Under the pieces are notes generated by a model. It was not told the DNA's origin and searched no databases. It saw nothing but the letters and a program-made list of their open reading frames with translations. From Limnohabitans sp. Rim8 (GTDB lineage: Bacteria; Pseudomonadota; Gammaproteobacteria; Burkholderiales; Burkholderiaceae_C), in the NCBI GenBank assembly GCA_945877725.1, contig CAMDXR010000011.1, positions 1-24,597 on the forward strand: a stretch of 24,597 nt of DNA. Reading direction: 5' to 3'. Each line of letters starts with the position of its first letter. Position 1 is the first letter of the stretch. Positions 5,990 through 12,876 of this stretch are shown here, piece by piece. Made by a program: the position numbers and the translations under genes.

Positions 5990-7960
5990 CTACATCGCCC
6001 CGTTGCATACCCTTAGCACTTGCTCGCCATAAGCTTCCAGTTTTTTCACGCCCAGGCCGCTGATGCCTTGCAGGTCACCTAGGTTGTGTGGGGCGTGTTC
6101 GGCAATGGCAGCCAGTGTGGCGTCGTGAAAAATCACATAGGCGGGCAGGTTGTGTTCTTTGGCCACTTCGGCCCGCCAGGCCTTGAGGTTGATGTAGCGC
6201 ACCATCGCGTCTTGCCCCAAATTGGCGGCTGCCGCGCCGGGGGTGTTGCGGTTGCGGCTGCGTTTGTCGCCGCGTGGGCTGGCCTGTATTTGGGTGCTTT
6301 CGCGCAGTTGCACGGGCACTTCACCCTTTAAAACGGCGCGTGAAGCATCGGTCAGGTGCAGGGTGCTGAAACCGTCTTCGGTGTGCACATGCAAGGCCCC
6401 AATGGCGATCAACTGGCGCATCACGGCGCGCAGTTGCTGCTCACTGTAATCAGCGCCCAGCCCGAAGGTGCTGATGCTTTCGTGCCCACGTTGCACCACT
6501 TTGTCGGTTTTTTTGCCGCGCACGATGTCCATGGTGTGGCCCGCACCAAAACTGTGGCCGCTGGTCTGGTGGCATCGGTACACGGTAGACAACAGTTTGC
6601 GTGCCGCATCGGTGCCGTCCCAGACTTCGGGCGGGTTCAGGCAGTTGTCGCAGTTGCCGCAAAAGGGCATATAGATGCCATTGGCCTCGTCGGTTGGGCT
6701 TTTGTAGCTTTCACCAAAGTAGTTGAGCAAGCGGACACGTCTGCAGTCGGTGGCCTCGGCCAGCGCCAGCAGCGCGTCAAGTTTGCCGCGCATGACTTGT
6801 TTGAACTCTTCACCCGCCGGGCTTTCGTCAATCATGCGGCGCTGGTTGACCACGTCTTGCAGGCCATAGGCCATCCAGGCGTCGGTGGCCAAGCCGTCGC
6901 GCCCGCCGCGTCCGGTTTCTTGGTAATAGCCCTCGATGTTTTTGGGCATGTCCAGGTGCGCCACAAAACGCACATCGGGCTTGTCGATGCCCATGCCGAA
7001 GGCAATCGTGGCGACCATGACCACGCCCTCTTCGCGCAAAAATTCATTTTGGTGACGTTGGCGCATGCCCGCATCCAGCCCGGCGTGATAGGGCAAGGCG
7101 TGAATGCCGTGCTCGACCAGCATGACCGCAATTTCTTCGACCCGTTTGCGCGATTGGCAATACACCACGCCCGCTTCTTCCGGGTGTTCGCGTTCAATAA
7201 AGCGCAGCAACTGGGTGCTGGCGTCTTTTTTTTCAACAATGGTGTAGCGGATGTTGGGCCGGTCAAAGCTGCTGATGAACAGCTGGGCGCTTTCCAGTTG
7301 CAGCCGTTCCACAATGTCGGCGCGGGTTAGGGCATCGGCGGTGGCCGTGAGCGCCACCCTGGGCACACCCGGGTAGCGTTCGTGCAGCACGGTCAGGCCA
7401 CGGTATTCGGGCCTAAAGTCGTGGCCCCATTGGCTGACGCAATGTGCTTCGTCTATGGCAAACAGGCTGAGCATTCCGCGTTCTTGCAGCGAGTCCAGCT
7501 GGGCTAAAAAGCGACCGTTGGTGACCCGTTCGGGGGCGGCATACAGCAGGGTAATCTCGCCGCGCATCAGGCGGCGCTCGGTGTCAGATGCTTCTTCGCT
7601 GCTCTGGGTAGAGTTCAAAAAAGCAGCGCTTACCCCGGCTTCGTGCAGGGCCCCGACTTGGTCGTGCATGAGCGCAATCAGGGGCGACACCACCACGGTG
7701 ATGCCCTGGCCGGCCCGTTGCCGCGCAATGGCGGGTATCTGATAACAAAGGGATTTGCCGCCGCCTGTGGGCATGAGGACCAAGGCATCGCCACCCGCCG
7801 CCACATGGTCAATGATGGCTTGCTGCGGGCCACGAAAGGCGTCGTAGCCAAAAACTTCGCGCAGGATGGGCAGGTGAGGGGACAAAAGTGGCGACAAAAG
7901 CGAGAGAAAAGGAGGGGCAATCGGGTCAAAACAGCCGATATTGTGCCTCTTCAACCCCAT
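5990..7960 (-). CDS. recQ: ATP-dependent DNA helicase RecQ
   Basis: This is a 3'-5' DNA helicase of recombination repair and stalled-fork processing. From the ATG at 7960 it has 656 residues, a little longer than the usual 600-620. Walker A is TGGGKS at 65-70 and the DEAH box is at 170-173, with the RecQ aromatic loop (CVSQWGHDFRPEYR) after it. Motif VI lies in the QETGRGGRDGL segment. The zinc site is CRRVRLLNYFGE followed by CGNCDNC, with about 8 extra residues between the first and second cysteines compared with E. coli. A winged helix and a single C-terminal HRDC domain (about 575-655) follow. A TTG at 7972 is in frame. Alternatively, the true start may lie further in, since about 35 residues precede the FGYDAFRG motif against about 21 in E. 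coli. It is divergent from queC, sharing a short gap. Confidence 0.95.
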   Translation of the reverse strand: MGLKRHNIGCFDPIAPPFLSLLSPLLSPHLPILREVFGYDAFRGPQQAIIDHVAAGGDALVLMPTGGGKSLCYQIPAIARQRAGQGITVVVSPLIALMHDQVGALHEAGVSAAFLNSTQSSEEASDTERRLMRGEITLLYAAPERVTNGRFLAQLDSLQERGMLSLFAIDEAHCVSQWGHDFRPEYRGLTVLHERYPGVPRVALTATADALTRADIVERLQLESAQLFISSFDRPNIRYTIVEKKDASTQLLRFIEREHPEEAGVVYCQSRKRVEEIAVMLVEHGIHALPYHAGLDAGMRQRHQNEFLREEGVVMVATIAFGMGIDKPDVRFVAHLDMPKNIEGYYQETGRGGRDGLATDAWMAYGLQDVVNQRRMIDESPAGEEFKQVMRGKLDALLALAEATDCRRVRLLNYFGESYKSPTDEANGIYMPFCGNCDNCLNPPEVWDGTDAARKLLSTVYRCHQTSGHSFGAGHTMDIVRGKKTDKVVQRGHESISTFGLGADYSEQQLRAVMRQLIAIGALHVHTEDGFSTLHLTDASRAVLKGEVPVQLRESTQIQASPRGDKRSRNRNTPGAAAANLGQDAMVRYINLKAWRAEVAKEHNLPAYVIFHDATLAAIAEHAPHNLGDLQGISGLGVKKLEAYGEQVLRVCNGAM

Positions 7961-8004
7961 GGAATGGCACAACCGGGTGCGAATGAGCGATTAACATCGC
8001 CGCC

Positions 8005-8742
8005 ATGCACACATCAGCACTTGTCCTGTTTTCGGGTGGCCAGGACTCCACCACCTGTCTGGCCTATGCCTTGTCCCGCTACGAACAGGTTGAAACTCTC
8101 GCGTTTGACTATGGTCAGCGCCACAAGATTGAGCTGGAGGCCCGCCTGAATGTGCTAACCGCCATCAAGGCACGCTTTCCGCAATGGGCCCCCAAAATGG
8201 GCCAAGATCATTTGCTGGACGCAGGCATTCTGGGGCAGATCAGTGAAACATCGCTGACCCGTGACACGGCCATCGAGATGGCCAGTTCCGGTTTGCCCAA
8301 CACCTTTGTGCCCGGGCGCAACCTGCTGTTTTTGACGCTGGCGGCGGCTTTGGCGTATCGGCGCGGCTTGCAGGTCATTGTTACGGGCGTCTGCGAGACC
8401 GATTTTTCGGGCTACCCAGACTGCCGTGACGACACCATGAAAGCCATGCAAGTGGCGCTGTCACTGGGCATGGACCGCAAACTGTTGATTGAAACCCCCC
8501 TGATGTGGATCGACAAAGCCCAAACCTGGCAGTTGGCGCATGACATGGGACAAAAAGCCGACCCCCAGCAGGGCGGCCAGGCCTTGGTGGACCTGGTTGT
8601 GGAACACACCCACACCTGCTATCTGGGTGACCGTACCCAGCGCCACAACTGGGGTTATGGCTGCGGCGAATGCCCGGCTTGTCAGTTAAGAGCAGGCGGG
8701 TTTGATCGGTTCAGTTCAGCAACACCCCGGGCCAACCTCTGA
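8005..8742 (+). CDS. queC: 7-cyano-7-deazaguanine synthase QueC
   Basis: QueC converts 7-carboxy-7-deazaguanine to preQ0 with ATP and ammonia in the cytosolic queuosine pathway for tRNA wobble modification. The protein has 245 residues. The PP-loop SGGQDS at residues 10-15 binds ATP, and the zinc site is C205, C220, C223 and C226 (CYLGD, then GYGCGECPAC). The central VPGRNLLFL and the GVCETDFSGYPDCRDDTM segments are hallmarks of the family. No strong ribosome-binding sequence is visible before the ATG. Other que genes are not in the window. The end of the gene is followed by a hairpin and then metH part 1 on the same strand, so limited co-transcription is possible. Confidence 0.95.
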   Translation: MHTSALVLFSGGQDSTTCLAYALSRYEQVETLAFDYGQRHKIELEARLNVLTAIKARFPQWAPKMGQDHLLDAGILGQISETSLTRDTAIEMASSGLPNTFVPGRNLLFLTLAAALAYRRGLQVIVTGVCETDFSGYPDCRDDTMKAMQVALSLGMDRKLLIETPLMWIDKAQTWQLAHDMGQKADPQQGGQALVDLVVEHTHTCYLGDRTQRHNWGYGCGECPACQLRAGGFDRFSSATPRANL

Positions 8743-8745
8743 TTC

Positions 8746-8771
8746 TTTGGCGAAGCCACCTCGCTGCCAAA
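8746..8771 (+). terminator. Hairpin after queC, possible weak terminator
   Basis: TTTGGC (8746-8751) and AGC (8754-8756) pair with GCT (8763-8765) and GCCAAA (8766-8771). This gives nine pairs with a two-base bulge and a six-base loop, starting four bases after the queC stop. There is no T-run after it, so an intrinsic terminator is doubtful; it could instead be an mRNA 3' end stabiliser. Confidence 0.35.
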
Positions 8772-8791
8772 TGCGTTGGTGGGTGCCGCTG

Positions 8792-8802
8792 ACCCTCTCA
8801 AA
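8792..8802 (+). repeat. Left copy of an 11-base inverted repeat flanking metH part 1
   Basis: ACCCTCTCAAA at 8792-8802 is the exact reverse complement of TTTGAGAGGGT at 9899-9909. The two copies bracket metH part 1 and nothing else. The right copy is listed separately. Confidence 0.5.
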
Positions 8803-8825
8803 AGTCGGTGCGCATGCCGACTTTC

Positions 8826-8831
8826 TACAAT
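8826..8831 (+). promoter_or_regulatory. Possible -10 box just before metH part 1
   Basis: TACAAT matches the sigma-70 -10 consensus at five of six positions and ends only 7 bases before the ATG. If used, the transcript would begin at or very near the start codon, making the mRNA leaderless, which fits the lack of any ribosome-binding sequence. No convincing -35 box is seen. A short hairpin (GTCGGT with GCCGAC, 8804-8821) precedes it. Confidence 0.25.
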
Positions 8832-8838
8832 ACACCCC

Positions 8839-9885
8839 ATGAAATCCCAAAATTACACCCGCGGCCAAGCGCTGCCCGAGATCCTGCAGCACCGCATTGC
8901 CATCCTGGACGGGGCCATGGGCACCATGATTCAGCGCTTTAAATTGACCGAGGCCGACTACCGGGGTGAGCGCTTCAAGGATTTCCCCAAAGACATCAAA
9001 GGCAACAACGAATTGTTGAGTCTGACCCGGCCTGACGTGATTCAGGACATCCACGAAGGCTATTTGGCTGCCGGTGCGGACCTGATTGAGACCAACACCT
9101 TTGGGGCCACCACCATTGCGCAGGCCGATTACGACATGCAGCACCTGGCCCGGGAAATGAACTTGGCTTCGGCCCAACTGGCCCGCGCCGCTTGCGATAA
9201 ATTCTCGACCCCCGACAAACCACGCTTTGTGGTCGGTGCCTTGGGCCCGACACCCAAAACTGCCAGCATCAGCCCCGATGTGAACGATGCGGGTGCCCGC
9301 AACGTGAATTTTGAGGAATTGCGTGCTGCTTATTACGAGCAGGTTGAGGCCTTGGTGGAGGGGGGCTCGGATGTGTTGCTGGTCGAAACCATCTTCGACA
9401 CCCTCAACGCCAAAGCCGCGCTGTTTGCGATCGATGAATACTTTGAGGCCAGTGGGGAGCGTTTGCCGCTCATCATCAGCGGCACCGTGACCGATGCGTC
9501 GGGCCGCATCTTGAGCGGCCAGACCGTGACGGCGTTCTGGCACAGTGTGCGCCACGCCCAGCCGCTGGCCATTGGCTTGAACTGCGCCTTGGGGGCCACC
9601 TTGATGCGCCCCTATATACAAGAGCTGAACAAAGTGGCAGGCGACACGTTTATCAGCTGCTACCCCAATGCCGGGTTGCCCAACCCGATGAGCGACACCG
9701 GATTTGACGAAACCCCGGAAGTCACCAGCCGCTTGTTGCACGAGTTTGCTGCCGAAGGCCTGGTCAACATTGTGGGCGGCTGCTGCGGCACCACGCCGGA
9801 CCACATCGGGGCCATCACCCAAGCCGTGGCGCCCTTGGCCCCACGCAATGTGCACGGCGGGTTTTTCTACAAAGAAGCCGCCTGA
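8839..9885 (+). CDS. metH: Methionine synthase, homocysteine-binding half (split MetH part 1)
   Basis: This is the N-terminal homocysteine S-methyltransferase module of cobalamin-dependent methionine synthase, made here as a separate 348-residue protein. It should bind and activate homocysteine through zinc held by C249 (GLNCALGA), C315 and C316 (GGCCGTTPDH). These positions nearly match C247, C310 and C311 of E. coli MetH. The IAILDGAMGTMIQ start and the ETIFDTLNAKAALFA segment are typical. The protein ends just where the E. coli enzyme passes into its folate domain. The folate, B12 and activation domains are encoded about 12 kb away at 21795-24560. The ATG at 8839 aligns with the family start; an in-frame ATG at 8776 would add 21 unrelated residues. 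There is no recognisable ribosome-binding sequence and no riboswitch. It is a functional split, not a frameshift. Confidence 0.93.
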   Translation: MKSQNYTRGQALPEILQHRIAILDGAMGTMIQRFKLTEADYRGERFKDFPKDIKGNNELLSLTRPDVIQDIHEGYLAAGADLIETNTFGATTIAQADYDMQHLAREMNLASAQLARAACDKFSTPDKPRFVVGALGPTPKTASISPDVNDAGARNVNFEELRAAYYEQVEALVEGGSDVLLVETIFDTLNAKAALFAIDEYFEASGERLPLIISGTVTDASGRILSGQTVTAFWHSVRHAQPLAIGLNCALGATLMRPYIQELNKVAGDTFISCYPNAGLPNPMSDTGFDETPEVTSRLLHEFAAEGLVNIVGGCCGTTPDHIGAITQAVAPLAPRNVHGGFFYKEAA

Positions 9886-9898
9886 TTCGGCGCAGGTC

Positions 9899-9909
9899 TT
9901 TGAGAGGGT
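9899..9909 (-). repeat. Right copy of the inverted repeat flanking metH part 1
   Basis: TTTGAGAGGGT on the + strand is the perfect inverted match of 8792-8802. It lies 13 bases after the metH part 1 stop and runs directly into the palindrome at 9910-9928. Confidence 0.5.
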
Positions 9910-9928
9910 GCGCACGCAAGGCGTGCGC
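9910..9928 (+). terminator. GC-rich palindrome between convergent metH part 1 and the phosphatase gene
   Basis: GCGCACGC (9910-9917) pairs perfectly with GCGTGCGC (9921-9928) around an AAG loop, and flanking GG and CC bases may extend the stem. It lies between the stops of two convergent genes, where a two-way terminator is expected. Neither side has a T-run. It could also be a copy of an interspersed palindromic repeat; no second copy is in the window. Confidence 0.4.
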
Positions 9929-9945
9929 CCTACCCACCATCGCCA

Positions 9946-10686
9946 TCAATCTTCCAGCAAACGCCTCTTGAGTTCATTGATGTGTTGCGCTTCCAAGCCA
10001 ATCGGCCCGCGTAAATAAGCCTGCATGCCGCCGTGCTGGGCATCCACCACATCAAACGCGGCGTGCAAAAATTCGGGTTGTACTTGCCAAAGCACCTGCA
10101 TGACGTGTGGGTGTCCAATTCCTTCCAGCCGAGGGTCCCGTTTGTAGAGTTGGTTGGTCAGCAAATAGTCGTGTTCGATGGTGGCGCGGTCTACCCCCAA
10201 TGCCGACAACAGCAGCGCCGCAGCAAAACCCGTGCGGTCTTTGCCTGCGGTGCAATGAAACACCTGTGGGGTGGGTTGTTCGAGCAGATGCTTTAAAAAT
10301 TGCCCGAAAGTGTTTGCATTGTGGTTGACGAAATCCCGATAGGTTTCCCGCATCAGCTCCACCGTTTCTTCGGTGGTCGGCACGATACCCTGCGCCACCA
10401 GAGACTGCATGCGGGCAATCACGGTGGGCTCAATTGACAAGGCCACGCGTTGCACACCTGGAATGTTGTAAGGCGTGGTGGTGTACTCGGCTTGGCCCCG
10501 AAAGTCCAGGCTGTGTTGCACCCCCAGCGCTTGCAAGCGGACGTGGTCTTGCGGCGTCAGCCGAGCCAAATGGTCTGAGCGAAACACTTGGCCCGGGCGA
10601 ACTCGGCGGCCTTCGGTGTTGCGGTAGCCGCCGATGTCACGGAAGTTGGAAGCGCCTTGTAGCAAGGCATGAGAAACCGGGTTCAT
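9946..10686 (-). CDS. Protein tyrosine phosphatase (Y_phosphatase3 type)
   Basis: This is a 246-residue cytosolic phosphatase of the tyrosine/serine type related to bacterial MptpB- and LipA-like enzymes. The N terminus carries the family signature SNFRDIGGYRNTEGRRVRPGQVFRSDHL. The catalytic P-loop is HCTAGKDRTG with nucleophile C145 and R151 (CX5R). The AGKDR version, with K and D in the loop, is typical of enzymes that can also act on phosphoinositides or phosphoserine, so the true substrate is uncertain. The start ATG has no strong ribosome-binding sequence. It is divergent from the histidine kinase gene and convergent with metH part 1, so it is probably transcribed alone. No partner kinase is adjacent. 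Confidence 0.88.
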   Translation of the reverse strand: MNPVSHALLQGASNFRDIGGYRNTEGRRVRPGQVFRSDHLARLTPQDHVRLQALGVQHSLDFRGQAEYTTTPYNIPGVQRVALSIEPTVIARMQSLVAQGIVPTTEETVELMRETYRDFVNHNANTFGQFLKHLLEQPTPQVFHCTAGKDRTGFAAALLLSALGVDRATIEHDYLLTNQLYKRDPRLEGIGHPHVMQVLWQVQPEFLHAAFDVVDAQHGGMQAYLRGPIGLEAQHINELKRRLLED

Positions 10687-10807
10687 GAAGGGCCAAATCT
10701 TTCAAATAAGACGCTTATTGTCGTGTGCGGGGGGCCAATGGCAGGGTGCTGAAGGTGACATTTCACAAACCTCTGATGGAAATGGACGGACTGACCAACG
10801 ACATTTT

Positions 10808-10823
10808 TGGCATGCAGCTTGCT
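10808..10823 (+). promoter_or_regulatory. Sigma-54-like -24/-12 element at the histidine kinase start
   Basis: TGGCATGCAGCTTGCT matches the sigma-54 consensus TGGCACG-N4-TTGCW with one mismatch, and has the required 10 bases between GG and GC. The predicted first base is about 10834, which is exactly the chosen ATG. A leaderless message or a different start codon would be needed, so this may be a chance match. Confidence 0.3.
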
Positions 10824-10833
10824 AGACAGGCTT

Positions 10834-12042
10834 ATGCACCTTGATTTAAACCAACTCAAGCCCACCGTTCCGGACGTGATCGACGCTTGGCGTGACCCTT
10901 TGGGCCTCATGCTGGCATCCACGGGCGAGGGGGTCTTCGGGGTCGATTTGGAGGGGGCCTGCGTTTTCATCAACCCAGCCGGGGCGCGCATGATTGGGTT
11001 TGAGCCCCATCAGGTGCTGGGTCAGAACATGCACATCCTGACGCACCATTCTCATGACGATGGGTTGGAATACCCGATGGATGAGTGCCCCATTTACAAC
11101 GCCTTTCGGCAAGGCCAGCCGTGCCGGATTGACAGTGAAGTTTTTTGGCGACAAGACGGCAGCAGCTTTCCTGTGGAGTATTCAAGTTATCCGGTGTTTG
11201 ATCAGGGCGAGGTGCGCGGGGCCGTGGTCACTTTTGTCGACATTACCCAGCGCAAACGTGCTGAAGACGCTTTGCACCAAGCCAAAAATGAGCTCGAAGC
11301 GCGTGTGGCCGAACGTACCCAAGCTTTAGAGATGGCTTTGCAGCAATTGCGTGAGCTGGCGGCATGGTCCGAAGCGGTGCGTGAAGAGGAGCGCACCCGC
11401 ATCGCCCGCGAGGTGCACGATGAACTGGGCAGTTTGTTGGTGGCTCTGAAGATGGATGTGGGCTGGCTCGACAAGCGTTTGTCCGAGCAGGAAAACAGGG
11501 CCGCACAAGAGGCGCAATTGATGCGCGAAAAAATGCGCGGCAAATGCCAGAACATGAGCCGCCTGATAGAAAACGCCGTGGTGAACGTGGGCCGCATCAT
11601 CACGGATTTGCGCCCCAGCATTTTGGACCACCAGGGCTTGTGGGGTGCTTTGGAGTGGCAGGCGCAGGATTTTGTTCAGTCTGCCGAACAACAACTGCAA
11701 TGGCGCATGGCAGTGAATGAACAGCTCGAATTGCCCGAACCCATGGCCATGGCGGTGTTCCGGATTTTTCAGGAAATGCTCAGTAATGTGGGACGCCATG
11801 CGCAGGCCCAAACGGTCGACATCGACATTGTGGAGCGACAGGGGTGGCTTTATGTGTCTGTAGAGGACGACGGAATCGGTGCATTGCAACAGGCCTTCGA
11901 GTCGCCCCAGGCCTACGGCATCATGGGCATGCGTGAGCGAGCCCGGCATTTTGGCGGCTCGATTGAAATTGACAGCCAACCGGGCCGTGGGACGTGCATG
12001 CGCTTGTCCATGCCCTTACCATTTGCAGGTGCAGCGTCATGA
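10834..12042 (+). CDS. Cytosolic PAS-domain sensor histidine kinase (HisKA_3)
   Basis: This is the sensor of a two-component pair with the next gene. From the ATG at 10834 it has 402 residues and no membrane segment, so the signal is sensed in the cytosol. The order is one PAS domain (about 20-140, starting LASTGEGVFGVDLEG and ending VDITQRKRAE), a coiled coil (about 145-180) and a NarL-family dimerisation domain with phospho-accepting H195 in AREVHDELGSLL. A HATPase domain follows, with VEDDGIGA and the GIMGMRERARHFGG box. A TTG at 10807 is in frame and would add nine residues. The ribosome-binding sequence is weak (ACAGG three bases before the ATG). The stop overlaps the regulator start by ATGA. 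The cyanate operon lies downstream on the same strand, making it a plausible target. Confidence 0.87.
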   Translation: MHLDLNQLKPTVPDVIDAWRDPLGLMLASTGEGVFGVDLEGACVFINPAGARMIGFEPHQVLGQNMHILTHHSHDDGLEYPMDECPIYNAFRQGQPCRIDSEVFWRQDGSSFPVEYSSYPVFDQGEVRGAVVTFVDITQRKRAEDALHQAKNELEARVAERTQALEMALQQLRELAAWSEAVREEERTRIAREVHDELGSLLVALKMDVGWLDKRLSEQENRAAQEAQLMREKMRGKCQNMSRLIENAVVNVGRIITDLRPSILDHQGLWGALEWQAQDFVQSAEQQLQWRMAVNEQLELPEPMAMAVFRIFQEMLSNVGRHAQAQTVDIDIVERQGWLYVSVEDDGIGALQQAFESPQAYGIMGMRERARHFGGSIEIDSQPGRGTCMRLSMPLPFAGAAS

Positions 12043-12698
12043 AGTCGGTCCAATCTGGGGTGCGCGTGCTGTTGGGCGACGATCACAAAATCGTCCGCGA
12101 AGGTCTCAAAATGGTGTTGGCAGACGACCCGCGTTTGCAAGTGGTGGCAGAGGCCGACACCGGGCCAGGCGTGCTGGATGCCGTGCAAACCTTGCAAGGC
12201 ACGCAAGGCATAGACGTGGTGTTGCTGGACATTGCGATGCCGGGCATGGATGGCCTGGAAGTGCTGCAAAGCTTGCGCCGCGACTGGCCCGATTTGCCGG
12301 TCTTGATGCTGAGCACTTACCCGGAAAAGCAATATGCCGTGCGATGTATCAAGCTGGGTGCCTCGGGTTATCTGAACAAAAGTACCGACCCTGACGAATT
12401 GATTGCAGCCTTGCACCGGGTAGCGGGGGGCAACATGCACCTGAGCCCCACGACGGCCGAGGCCTTGGCCAGTCTGGTGAGTCAGGGACGCACCAAAATG
12501 GGGATTGAAGTCTTGTCCCATCGCGAGCATCAGGTCTATCTTTTGTTGACCCAAGGCCACAGCGTGAGCGAAATTGGTGCGCAATTGAGCTTGGCCGCCA
12601 ACACCGTGAGCACTTACCGTGCACGCATCCTGGAAAAGACCGGCACCAAGAACGATGTCGAACTGGCTTTGTATGCCCAAAACCAGAGCGGACGGTAA
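12039..12698 (+). CDS. NarL/FixJ-family response regulator
   Basis: This is a 219-residue DNA-binding response regulator, coupled to the kinase by a four-base overlap. The receiver domain has the acidic pair D14-D15, the phosphorylation site D64 in LLDIAMPGMDG and the conserved lysine in YLNKSTDP. The C-terminal LuxR-type helix-turn-helix starts at LSHREHQVYLLL, with the recognition part in SVSEIGAQLSLAANTVSTYRARILEKTG. An in-frame ATG at 11994 lies inside the kinase gene and is not supported. The next gene downstream on the same strand is the cyanate transporter, 178 bases away. A perfect inverted repeat at 12745-12762 in that gap is a candidate binding site, but this is inference from position only. 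Confidence 0.92.
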   Translation: MKSVQSGVRVLLGDDHKIVREGLKMVLADDPRLQVVAEADTGPGVLDAVQTLQGTQGIDVVLLDIAMPGMDGLEVLQSLRRDWPDLPVLMLSTYPEKQYAVRCIKLGASGYLNKSTDPDELIAALHRVAGGNMHLSPTTAEALASLVSQGRTKMGIEVLSHREHQVYLLLTQGHSVSEIGAQLSLAANTVSTYRARILEKTGTKNDVELALYAQNQSGR

Positions 12699-12744
12699 TT
12701 GGCAGTCTGAAAAGTTACTTTTTAGTAAGCCTGTGGCTCGCTTT

Positions 12745-12762
12745 TGTAGGGGCAGCCCTACA
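12745..12762. promoter_or_regulatory. Perfect inverted repeat upstream of the cyanate operon
   Basis: TGTAGGG (12745-12751) and CCCTACA (12756-12762) form a 7-base inverted repeat with spacer GCAG. It is centred about 100 bases before the predicted sigma-54 start site at 12853-12854, the usual distance for an activator site. It does not match the NtrC consensus. It may bind the neighbouring NarL-type regulator or another activator; as RNA it could also form a hairpin after the regulator gene, but there is no T-run. Confidence 0.45.
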
Positions 12763-12827
12763 CCCTGTCGATTTGGACACCTCGAAATCAAGGACTGAGC
12801 AGTGCAAAGCCCCCCTTGGGAAATTTC

Positions 12828-12843
12828 TGGCCCATCAATTGCA
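12828..12843 (+). promoter_or_regulatory. Predicted sigma-54 promoter of the cyanate operon
   Basis: TGGCCCATCAATTGCA fits TGGCAC-N5-TTGCA with one mismatch in the -24 box, a perfect -12 box and the exact 10-base gap between GG and GC. Transcription would start near 12853, giving a leader of about 23 bases containing GAGG at 12868-12871, five bases before the ATG. Sigma-54 control is common for nitrogen-scavenging operons, which fits cyanate use. The activator is not identified; NtrC elsewhere in the genome is the simplest guess. Confidence 0.6.
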
Positions 12844-12876
12844 TAGAGGTAGCAATCTTCAACAAGCGAGGTTGCC

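Noticed and set aside
7965..7980. TGGCAC followed by GGTGC near the queC start, resembling a sigma-54 promoter
   Set aside because: The spacing between GG and GC is 11 instead of 10 and the -12 box lacks TTGC.
8743..8838. A second SAH or other riboswitch before metH part 1
   Set aside because: The conserved GGAGCG core and the matching CGCTC pseudoknot strand are absent. Only unrelated short hairpins are seen.
10807..10833. TTG start for the histidine kinase nine codons upstream of the ATG
   Set aside because: No ribosome-binding sequence before it, and the added residues do not belong to a known domain.
12715..12728. TTACT-TTTT-AGTAA hairpin after the response regulator as a terminator
   Set aside because: Only five weak AT-rich pairs and no T-run after the stem.
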